Shown: positions 1 through 6,197 of the stretch, in pieces
Position numbering within the stretch: the stretch's first letter is position 1
How the letters are laid out: each line of letters opens with the position of its first letter
Assembly: GCA_900556545.1 (NCBI GenBank)
Contig: USPE01000008.1
Coordinates: forward strand, 1-18,161
Direction of reading: 5' to 3'
Source of the DNA: an uncultured Peptococcaceae bacterium
Lineage (GTDB): Bacteria; Bacillota; Peptococcia; Peptococcales; Peptococcaceae
DNA length: 18,161 nucleotides
Program-made: the position numbers and the translations under genes
The notes under the pieces: model-generated
The model's database searches: none
The model's input: the letters and a program-made list of their open reading frames with translations, nothing else
Told to the model about the DNA's origin: nothing

Positions 1-302
1 AAGATTCTTGCTTGCGTTTATCATACTACAATTCAGGGCAGTTGTAAATATACTTTTTTCATATTTTATAAATCAATGCCCTCTAAAGCTTGAGAAAAGC
101 TACCATATTTTTTCATATTAAGATCTCGGCTGAACTAGTCTGAGTGGCAGAGTGGTTATGTGGATAACTTTCTAACAGCTTGTCATATTACAGCTGCTTT
201 TGCACTATGGTTTTCCAACTGCGGGGCGCAGCCTCCCCCTCCTCTTTTTTATTTATCTCAGTATTATTCTTCTCAGTCTTATTACATTGTGCTTTTTTCA
301 CT

Positions 303-331
303 TCCAGAAGTGTACTTTCTTCACTTCTGGA
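303..331. repeat. 10-bp inverted repeat (hairpin)
   Basis: TCCAGAAGTG (303-312) is exactly complementary to CACTTCTGGA (322-331), leaving a 9-nt loop. No T-run follows directly, so it is not a good terminator. Its role is unknown. Confidence 0.5.
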
Positions 332-484
332 GTTGTACTTTTTACATGTCACTGAACATAGCTGTTCCTATAAATAGCTCTCCGCCGCCATGTTTCTCTT
401 GTAATGAAAAAGATTTTGCAAAAATCAATAACTATAGCTTACAACTCCGGTGATATGCCATTTAGAGGGAAAAAAGAAAGAGAG

Positions 485-520
485 AAAAGATGACAACTTT
501 ATAAAAATTATCATCTTTTT
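485..520. terminator. Probable bidirectional intrinsic terminator
   Basis: AAAAGATGA (485-493) pairs with TCATCTTTT (511-519), giving a hairpin whose 3' arm runs into a T-tract on the plus strand and has the mirror T-tract on the minus strand. The stem is AT-rich and so only moderately strong. It probably closes a transcription unit that starts outside the window or has decayed. Confidence 0.45.
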
Positions 521-526
521 CTGTCA

Positions 527-548
527 CAAACCAATTTTGATTGGTTTG
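527..548. repeat. Perfect 9-bp hairpin
   Basis: CAAACCAAT (527-535) and ATTGGTTTG (540-548) are perfect inverted repeats with a TTTG loop. It directly follows the terminator-like hairpin at 485-520. No T-run follows, so its function is unclear. Confidence 0.45.
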
Positions 549-668
549 CTCAGCGGTTAATCGAGTAAAATACTCTTTACTTTGATCAATAATTTAAAGA
601 TAACGGATACCATGATTATGTATCAATTAAAAACCTAATATCTGTTAATAATTTAGAGGTACCGGCTA

Positions 669-822
669 ATCAGGGCAGAATGCCCTTTGCCTTTTCCTCC
701 GTAGTCCGGACAGCGGCTGGTCTGTTCCTCTCGGCCGGACAGGTCTGTCCGCCTCGATGGGAACAGTCTGCGCCCCGGTCCATCCTAAGTCGGAAGGCGT
801 GCAAAGGCATTTCTGCCCTGAT
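669..822. repeat. Rod-like palindromic element or structured ncRNA candidate
   Basis: The ends are a perfect 12-bp inverted repeat (669-680 with 811-822). Pairing continues inward through 681-684/806-809, 686-690/801-805, 698-701/791-794, 708-711/778-781, 722-728/760-766 and a 7-bp apical stem 736-742/745-751. The whole 154-nt segment could therefore fold as one rod. Its core is clearly more GC-rich than the surrounding AT-rich DNA. There is no terminal T-run. It could be a MITE-like or other intergenic palindromic repeat, or a structured RNA (the long closing stem, internal bulges and apical stem resemble the topology of 6S RNA). I cannot decide between these from one copy, and I do not recognise a named motif. 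Confidence 0.5.
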
Positions 823-902
823 GCACTGTGTGGTAACTGATTGTTTGCGTATTCTTTAATTGGGACAAACCATCTTCTGCTTGCTGCCTGTATGTTAAAC
901 CC

Positions 903-936
903 ATAAAAAGAGCTGAGCGAAATCTCGCCCAGCCCT
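903..936 (-). terminator. Intrinsic terminator downstream of surface-protein remnant
   Basis: On the minus strand GGGCTGGGCGA pairs (two G-U pairs) with the arm complementary to 910-920, around a short ATT loop, and is followed by a run of five T. It lies about 60 nt beyond the stop codon of the surface-protein remnant at 997-999 and is a strong rho-independent terminator for that unit. Confidence 0.8.
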
Positions 937-996
937 TTACTGTTCTCTGTTCGTCAATCATCATTGCTGATTGTGGATAAACAGATGTATATTTGT

Positions 997-1359
997 TTAG
1001 TTCAATTTTCTGCGTGTAATCGTCAAACCAACTGCAGCAGCCATCAGTCCAACCAGACCGACTACCGGAGCTGCATCACCGGTTTTTGGAGCATCACCCA
1101 ATGGAACTTCCGGTTCGTCAAGCTCCACTTCTTCCCCAGGTACGTCAGTCAGAGGAACTTTCGGTTCATCAATATCAACAGTAGGTTCTTCCGGTACATC
1201 CGGATCGGGAATATCCACCGTTGGTTCATCCGGATCTGGCTTTGTTGGAGGATCGGTTGGTTCCCAAGGCTCATTACCGCCAGGAGTGGTTGGAGTGGAA
1301 TTATAGGATCTGACCAAATCAAATAAAATTTGTGGTTTACAAGCCGTCAGCAAGAGGCT
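997..1359 (-). pseudogene. 3' remnant of a sortase-anchored (LPXTG-like) surface protein
   Basis: This is an open frame of about 120 codons with the C-terminal architecture of a wall-anchored surface protein. It has a Pro/Glu/Asp/Thr-rich spacer with repeating D-E-P-x-V blocks, then a sorting-type motif (A-P-K-T-G-D), a hydrophobic stretch of about 18 residues and a short basic tail (R-R-K). There is no signal peptide, no ATG and no Shine-Dalgarno site; the only near-start is a TTG at 1351-1353. The frame opens directly after the TAA (1360-1362) of the cyclase-like gene upstream and is in the same frame with it. I read it as the tail of a gene whose 5' part is lost. The anchor motif deviates from canonical LPXTG (Ala at the Leu position), so sortase processing is inferred. 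A terminator follows at 903-936. Confidence 0.65.
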
Positions 1360-2370
1360 TTATCCATTAGAAACACTTTTATACCATGCTTTCGCACGAG
1401 CATAGTAATCTATGATATCTGTCATCCCTTCTCGGTTTATTTTTTCAGGCCAGTTCTCATTCTGTTTAGAATAGTTGACAAATTTGATAGCATTCTCATA
1501 GTAGAGTGAGAATGTGGGAGAGGTGTTCATCTTGTTAATGTACTCTTCAATGGATATATCCTGGTTTTCATAATGATCTCGCCAAAATCGAGGCCAGTCC
1601 AACATCATAGGACTTAGAAATTCTATCCTTCCATCATTCTCTTTGATGTGATCTAAATATGGAATAAAGTAACGGTTATAAATCGGATGATAGTTTTTGA
1701 AACTCCGTCCAAAGGCTACACCTATAGCATTTTGTGCAGATTCCCCTCTGGCAGACTCTATTAAAGGACGCCCAAAATAAATCGACTGATGTTTATCCAT
1801 CGTAGCCATTCCTGTGGCTATACACCCTCGAAGTGGAATCCCCGCTTTTACTGCCTCACAGAAAAATTCCATACATACTTGCAGGAATGATAAGAAAATT
1901 GGATGTTCGTCGTAAAATATAGGGCAATACTCTGTTCCCACTTCGCCGAGCAAAAGTGGATAAGGTTCATGATAAGAGTCTCTGAGCCACCAGGATGTTT
2001 TCTTAAAGAGATAATGTGTATAAATCAAAAATGTATCGCTAAAATGGCAAACATGAATATAACCATTGGCATCTGCAACAAGTTGATTATATTTGTAATC
2101 AGATGAAACAGGCACAGGGACTACACTACCAGATAGAGTTGCACTACCATCCCAGCCTGACCCTACTCTGTGAACAATATCAAGCAGCTTATGGTATAAC
2201 TCCAAGATAACTGTGTTTCCATTATTTTCTACAAGGTTTGAAAAGCCGAGGATATCAAAAAGTGCAATGGAATATAACTGCTCCTGCTGTTCAATTTCCC
2301 GTATAGCTTTATCCATTTCTTCCGCAGACTTGATAAGAATCCGTTCGTTATTTTCGGATTTGTTACTCAT
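1360..2370 (-). CDS. Class III nucleotide-cyclase-like protein (Pycsar-type cyclase candidate)
   Basis: The protein is 336 residues if it starts at the ATG at 2368-2370, preferred because GGAGG lies at 2382-2386; an upstream TTG (2397) has no such site. It shows hallmarks of the class III adenylate/guanylate cyclase fold: a first strand A-L-F-D-I-L-G-F near residue 39 (metal Asp), a beta hairpin H-F-S-D-T-F-L near 112 (second metal Asp), and G-I-P-L-R-G-C-I-A-T-G near 177-187. A G-R-P-L-x-E-S-A-R-G-E segment follows near 200-210. Between the two Asp motifs is a longer loop. There is no membrane segment. Proteins with the D-I-L-G-F signature include PycC cyclases of the Pycsar anti-phage system, which make cCMP or cUMP, but no TM or TIR effector gene is adjacent. 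The nucleotide used, or even catalytic activity, is not established. The gene is followed in frame by a surface-protein remnant. Confidence 0.6.
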   Translation of the reverse strand: MSNKSENNERILIKSAEEMDKAIREIEQQEQLYSIALFDILGFSNLVENNGNTVILELYHKLLDIVHRVGSGWDGSATLSGSVVPVPVSSDYKYNQLVADANGYIHVCHFSDTFLIYTHYLFKKTSWWLRDSYHEPYPLLLGEVGTEYCPIFYDEHPIFLSFLQVCMEFFCEAVKAGIPLRGCIATGMATMDKHQSIYFGRPLIESARGESAQNAIGVAFGRSFKNYHPIYNRYFIPYLDHIKENDGRIEFLSPMMLDWPRFWRDHYENQDISIEEYINKMNTSPTFSLYYENAIKFVNYSKQNENWPEKINREGMTDIIDYYARAKAWYKSVSNG

Positions 2371-2386
2371 CTCTATTGCAACCTCC

Positions 2387-2843
2387 AACAAATTCAAAAT
2401 TTATTTCTGTATCACGCTGAAATACCCAATACCGCCGTTTATCAAAGATCTATTTCACCAATACAATTGTGGAAAATCACTTATCCAAGTAAATTTAAGG
2501 TTGTGTTTTGCTGCATAAGGCGCATCAAATATTGAGTCAAATAGTTGCCTATAGTTTTCAAACCTTCAGGCATATACATTCATAAAAACTGATTGTTGTT
2601 TCAGTTCTATTTAAATATGATTATAACAAAGAACGGTTACACTTTTGTTACATTTCACCATTTTTCTTGTCAAAATGGATTTAATAAAATTTGATTATAG
2701 CTTTTTTATTTACAAAACAATCAGAATTACATTGTATTAAAAATGGAGCTCTTTTTTGTGAAAGTTTCATCCATAATTTTTTCTATCGTCGTTTATGAAG
2801 CAGATGGTTTTGACAAGGCTAAGTTTTTGTCCAACGATTTTCG
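2387..2843. other. AT-rich divergent intergenic region
   Basis: This stretch separates the minus-strand cyclase-like gene from the plus-strand ATPase operon. I see no coding potential: the frames that cross it lack ribosome sites and extend antisense into the neighbouring genes. A weak minus-strand promoter-like pair (TTGACT then TATGCA at 17 nt spacing) is present near 2510-2540, but it is not convincing. Confidence 0.4.
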
Positions 2844-2872
2844 TTTACAGTATTTATGGTTTCGCGTATAAT
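2844..2872 (+). promoter_or_regulatory. Sigma-A promoter of ATPase-nuclease operon
   Basis: TTTACA (2844-2849) and a perfect TATAAT (2867-2872) are separated by exactly 17 nt. The predicted start of transcription is near 2879, giving a leader of about 33 nt that carries the Shine-Dalgarno site GGGGAGG (2897-2903) ahead of the ATG at 2912. Confidence 0.8.
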
Positions 2873-2911
2873 AGGAAATACTAGGAAGTGTTGTTAGGGG
2901 AGGTGTGTTAT

Positions 2912-4273
2912 ATGGGTTCATGGACATTACATGTGAAAGATTTTGGAAAAATAAAGGAAGCCAATGTGGCAGTCGCTCCATTGACATTTTTTGTGGGCGA
3001 TAATAACAGCGGAAAAAGTTATTTGATGACGCTGATTTATGGGTTATTGCATGTTGAATTTTTCTTTCAGGGATACCAATTTGATGAAACATCGGCAGCA
3101 TATCAACGTTGCAGCAGGGTTACACACGCTATCATGGAAGATGCGGAAATCGAGGAGGCTGGTTACCACACATTGGAACCGGATGAGATTTGTTCTTTTG
3201 AAAGTTTATTGAATGAAGTGTTACAGCTGAATCGGGATAAATTTTTACAGGATCTATTTAACCATAAAATGCAGATTGGCGATATATCCATTACTTTTTC
3301 ACGGCAAATAGACTACGAATTAGAATATCGGCTAACTTATGAGGAACAGGAAATGCAGATTATGCTGTGTGGAATGGACAGAAATGAAAATGCGCTATCC
3401 GGTTATATTGGAACCGTAGCTGTAAACGAAAAAACAAGTACGACTCGTTTTTTCATTTCCTATATTTTGCAGTATATGCTTCGTTATAGATTTGAGAAAA
3501 AAGGGTTTACGGAAACTGCCTATCTGCCAATCACTCGTACAGGCTTTTTGCTGACGTACAAAATGCTGGCTGAGGATGCTATGCGGGATAAATTTAACAT
3601 AACAAACACCAGAAAAAATTTACTGACCAAGCCAAACAGTGATTTTTTGCGCACATTAAGCCGCATGAGCAGTATGGAAAATGGAAATGCATTTGTAGAT
3701 TTGGCGGCATTTATTGAACATCAAATGATTCATGGGCATATTACTATGCCTGATATGCCGACTCAGGATATCCAGTATACGCCGGAGAGCGGAGATAGAC
3801 CGTTACCGCTGCATGTGACATCCGGAGTCGTAACGGAAGTTACACCATTGCTGCTATTTTTACAACATATCAATTTGGGGACTTTGCTGATAGAAGAACC
3901 GGAAATTTCGTTGCATCCACAGCTGCAGTGGGTAATGGCAAGAACTCTGATTCGATTAATGAATGCAGGTGTATCTGTTATTGCCACTACACATAGCGAT
4001 TTGATTTTACAGCATGTCAATAATATGCTGAAATTGGCGAAACGAGCAGATCGTTTAACATGTGCAAAGCGTTTGGGATATCAGGAAACGGATTTACTAC
4101 ACAAGGAAGCGGTGGCAGTATATCAATTTGATGTGCAGCCCGATAACAAAACAATGGTCACAGAACTCTCTTGTGGGGATTATGGCTTTGAAGCCATGAC
4201 TTTCTATCACACATTAAAAGCAATGAATGAGCAGATTAATACGATTGAAGGTGACTTGGATGCAGAATCTTGA
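2912..4273 (+). CDS. AAA15/OLD-type SMC-like ATPase
   Basis: This 453-residue cytoplasmic ATPase starts at the ATG at 2912, with GGGGAGG eight bases upstream; the GTG at 2888 is less likely. Residues 29-36 form a Walker A loop (G-D-N-N-S-G-K-S). S304-G305 lies in a signature-like segment (T-S-G-V-V-T-E-V). A Walker B/D-loop L-L-I-E-E-P-E-I-S-L-H-P begins near residue 325, and an H-loop T-T-H-S-D spans 359-363. This order is typical of the ABC/RecF/OLD ATPases grouped as AAA15/AAA21. The C-terminal 90 residues after the H-loop are too short and lack the motifs of a TOPRIM nuclease, so it is not a complete OLD nuclease. It overlaps the next gene by 14 nt, so the two are probably translationally coupled and act together. 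Family members commonly sense or act on DNA in phage-defence systems (PARIS AriA, Septu PtuA, Gabija GajA), but the exact system is not recognised. Confidence 0.8.
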   Translation: MGSWTLHVKDFGKIKEANVAVAPLTFFVGDNNSGKSYLMTLIYGLLHVEFFFQGYQFDETSAAYQRCSRVTHAIMEDAEIEEAGYHTLEPDEICSFESLLNEVLQLNRDKFLQDLFNHKMQIGDISITFSRQIDYELEYRLTYEEQEMQIMLCGMDRNENALSGYIGTVAVNEKTSTTRFFISYILQYMLRYRFEKKGFTETAYLPITRTGFLLTYKMLAEDAMRDKFNITNTRKNLLTKPNSDFLRTLSRMSSMENGNAFVDLAAFIEHQMIHGHITMPDMPTQDIQYTPESGDRPLPLHVTSGVVTEVTPLLLFLQHINLGTLLIEEPEISLHPQLQWVMARTLIRLMNAGVSVIATTHSDLILQHVNNMLKLAKRADRLTCAKRLGYQETDLLHKEAVAVYQFDVQPDNKTMVTELSCGDYGFEAMTFYHTLKAMNEQINTIEGDLDAES

Positions 4274-4844
4274 TAAAAATAGGTTTGCTTTATTGAATAG
4301 CGATTTGGTGGAAGAAGCTTCAAACCAGGTTCATATCGTGGAAACTAAGAAAGATGGCGAAGCGGATTTAACGCTGCTTCTTTCCGCTGCAAGCATTTTG
4401 TTTGGCAAGATGGATGATAACAGTTGGGCCTATTTTGAAAACAAAAAGTGTGCGGATTATTTGTTGTTGGAACAATACGCAGGCCGTTATCGCATGCATA
4501 TTTTTGAATTGAAACGCTCCATTTCTGAGAAAACCTGGGACAGTATGAAATTGCAGTTTCAAGGCGGTCTCCAACACAGCCTGGCATTGGCCGGTGTATT
4601 GGGGATTTCGTTGGAGTTGTCTGAAGTGCAGCTTTATTCTGTCTATCGCAATGATAAAATAAATGATTCTGCTAATCCTGCAAGAACACGGCTACAAATG
4701 TATGAGGGAAACGGAAAAACAAATCGTCAAACAGATTGGAATCATGAAAAAATCAAGTTAGAATTTCCAGGCGTGCAGAAATTGTCTCACCATAAAGTAA
4801 AATTAGATATCGAAACCGGAACGGCAGTTTATCAAATAGCATAA
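4260..4844 (+). CDS. Unknown partner protein with PD-(D/E)XK-like motif
   Basis: I do not recognise the family. The start is taken as the ATG at 4260, with AAGGTG at 4249-4254, inside the end of the ATPase gene, giving 194 residues. A frame opening at 4227 exists but has no better ribosome site. The middle of the protein contains a possible restriction-endonuclease-fold core: D66 in a hydrophobic strand (A-D-Y-L-L-L), then E83-L84-K85 in a strand (H-I-F-E-L-K-R-S), followed by a helix with Q99, Q101 and Q105. Spacing and hydrophobic pattern fit D...ExK nucleases, but this is motif-level inference. No membrane segments or HNH motif are seen. Because it overlaps the ATPase gene and shares its promoter, the likely role is the nuclease or effector subunit of a two-gene ATPase system. 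An alternative is a non-catalytic nuclease-fold adaptor. Confidence 0.6.
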   Translation: MQNLDKNRFALLNSDLVEEASNQVHIVETKKDGEADLTLLLSAASILFGKMDDNSWAYFENKKCADYLLLEQYAGRYRMHIFELKRSISEKTWDSMKLQFQGGLQHSLALAGVLGISLELSEVQLYSVYRNDKINDSANPARTRLQMYEGNGKTNRQTDWNHEKIKLEFPGVQKLSHHKVKLDIETGTAVYQIA

Positions 4845-4890
4845 ACTTTTACAGTAATTTATACCAATCAATAAAAAATAAACGAACCAC

Positions 4891-4938
4891 AAAAAAGCCT
4901 GTCGGCCGCAGCACTTGCTTTGCTGCAACAGACAGGCT
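4891..4938 (-). terminator. Intrinsic terminator of the TCA operon
   Basis: AGCCTGTC (4896-4903) pairs with GACAGGCT (4931-4938), and GCAGCA (4908-4913) pairs with TGCTGC (4921-4926) inside it. On the minus strand the hairpin is followed by six T (4891-4896). It lies about 35 nt past the isocitrate dehydrogenase stop codon. In the plus direction it could also stop the converging ATPase operon, with a weaker T-tract. Confidence 0.85.
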
Positions 4939-4973
4939 CTCTACTGTTTTAAGCGATACAAAGGTATCGCCAA

Positions 4974-5969
4974 TTATTTCATATTTTTAATAATAGCTTC
5001 GGTAAAGGCTTTGCAGCCCAGAGTACCGCCCAGCTCACCGGTCATCTGTCCGGATGCAAAGCAAGCGGCAATGGCATCTTCGATGCGCTGTCCTTCTTCT
5101 TTCATCCCTAAATGTTTCAGCATCATGGCTGAAGATAATATGGCTGAGGTAGGATTGGCTAAGTCTTTACCGGCAATATCCGGCGCGGATCCATGCACTG
5201 CTTCAAACACTGCTACACCGTCACCCAGATTGGCGCCGGGCGCTACGCCCAGTCCGCCTACCAATGCACTGCCCAGATCGGAGATGATATCGCCGTACAG
5301 GTTTGGCGCCACCAGCACATCATAAGCATATGGATTCAACGCCAAATCCATGCAGGCTGCATCAATAATTTTATCGTTAAAGGCAATGTCCGGATAGCCT
5401 TGGGCAATCTCTTTGGCACAATTTAAAAACAGGCCGTCGGTCAGTTTCATAATATTTGCTTTGTGAATGGCAGTTACTTTCTTTTTGCCCATATCTCTGG
5501 CATAATCGAAGGCATATTTTACAATGCGGTCGCTGGCTTTTTTGGTAATCACCTTGGTAGCCTCTGCCCGACCTTCATCTACCTGCTTTTCGATACCAAT
5601 GTATAATCCTTCTGTATTTTCCCGCACGATGGTCAGGTCAATATTTTGATACAGTGATTTTACCCCTTCAAAGGAACGCAGCGGACGCAGGTTTACATAT
5701 AAATCCAACCGTTTGCGAATCTCTACATTGACACTGCGGAACCCTTTGCCTACCGGTGTGGCAGTTGGCCCTTTCAGCGCTACGCCATTGCGGGAAATGC
5801 TTTCCAGCACAGCATCATCAATTGGTTTACCGTATTTTTCAGCAGCCTCTGCGCCGGCTTCCTGCACTTCCCAGTCCACCTGTGCGCCGGACGCTTCTAC
5901 AACAGCCTTAGCAGAAGCAATAACTTCCTTGCCAATGCCATCCCCATAAATCAGTGTGATTGTCTGCAT
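4974..5969 (-). CDS. NAD-type isocitrate dehydrogenase
   Basis: This enzyme of the isocitrate/isopropylmalate dehydrogenase family oxidises and decarboxylates isocitrate to 2-oxoglutarate in the cytoplasm. The ATG at 5967-5969 is chosen because AGAGGA (5975-5980) sits five bases upstream; it gives 331 residues, a normal length for the small NAD-dependent subfamily. The N-terminus reads I-Y-G-D-G-I-G as in the family. S79, N81, R85 and R95 (in S-V-N-V-E-I-R and N-L-R-P) match the isocitrate-binding pattern rather than that of isopropylmalate dehydrogenase. H259-G-S-A-P-D-I-A-G carries the Asp-Ile pair of NAD-linked enzymes where NADP-linked E. coli Icd has Lys-Tyr. It is the last gene of the citrate synthase-aconitase operon, which supports isocitrate as substrate. 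A homoisocitrate-type activity cannot be excluded from sequence alone. Confidence 0.88.
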   Translation of the reverse strand: MQTITLIYGDGIGKEVIASAKAVVEASGAQVDWEVQEAGAEAAEKYGKPIDDAVLESISRNGVALKGPTATPVGKGFRSVNVEIRKRLDLYVNLRPLRSFEGVKSLYQNIDLTIVRENTEGLYIGIEKQVDEGRAEATKVITKKASDRIVKYAFDYARDMGKKKVTAIHKANIMKLTDGLFLNCAKEIAQGYPDIAFNDKIIDAACMDLALNPYAYDVLVAPNLYGDIISDLGSALVGGLGVAPGANLGDGVAVFEAVHGSAPDIAGKDLANPTSAILSSAMMLKHLGMKEEGQRIEDAIAACFASGQMTGELGGTLGCKAFTEAIIKNMK

Positions 5970-6090
5970 ATACATCCTCTTTTCATCTAATGATACAGTG
6001 TACAAACCCTAACTACCTTGCCTGTCTTAATAGTAAAACTGACAAGCTATACGACAACACTTTTAATGATATCCTCCAGGACAGAATTAT

Positions 6091-6187
6091 TTTTTTGCTG
6101 GCAAGGCGGCTTTCAGATTTATACAGCGCCGCGTACAAATAGTACGCAAGCAAGCAGATCTGAAAGCAACACAGCCAGCGGAAAAAA
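6091..6187. repeat. Nested palindromic element between aconitase and dehydrogenase genes
   Basis: GCTGGC (6097-6102) and GCTTTCAGAT (6109-6118) pair with ATCTGAAAGC (6158-6167) and GCCAGC (6174-6179). An inner perfect hairpin GCGTAC/GTACGC (6131-6136, 6142-6147) has a 5-nt loop. The arms are bordered by T-run (6091-6096) and A-run (6182-6187), which extend the symmetry. This is the reverse of terminator polarity on both strands. It therefore looks like a palindromic intergenic repeat (REP or MITE type) or an mRNA-stabilising/processing stem between two genes of the operon. Its sequence differs from the element at 669-822. Confidence 0.65.
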
Positions 6188-6197
6188 GAAACTGTTC

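Larger units (their letters stand above)
1..960. other. Gene-poor region with hairpins, no convincing CDS
   Basis: I see no protein gene here. The open frames at 160-453 and 180-377 have no Shine-Dalgarno site, are rich in low-complexity Ser/Phe/Tyr stretches and overlap each other. The stretch does contain an inverted repeat (303-331), a terminator-like hairpin (485-520), a second perfect hairpin (527-548), a GC-rich rod-like palindromic element (669-822) and a minus-strand terminator (903-936), listed separately. Perfect matches to the DnaA-box consensus (TTATCCACA on the minus strand) occur at 159-167 and 972-980, but they are isolated. Confidence 0.6.

Noticed and set aside
141..180. A tRNA-like stretch (GTGGCAGAGTGGTTATG)
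   Set aside because: It resembles a tRNA D-arm only. No acceptor, anticodon or T-arm can be folded around it, so it is chance similarity or a tiny fragment.
160..453. A 97-residue open frame and a 65-residue overlapping frame
   Set aside because: No ribosome site, low-complexity sequence, the two overlap, and no family is recognisable. They probably only reflect stop-free AT-rich DNA.
159..980. Two perfect DnaA-box sequences (159-167 and 972-980), suggesting an origin
   Set aside because: The boxes are 800 bp apart and isolated, with no cluster, no AT-rich unwinding element between them that stands out, and no dnaA/dnaN nearby. A 9-bp match at this composition occurs by chance.
2793..3101. 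A 102-residue minus-strand open frame antisense to the ATPase start
   Set aside because: It covers the consensus promoter and Walker A region of the plus-strand ATPase gene and shows no family features, so it is a shadow frame.
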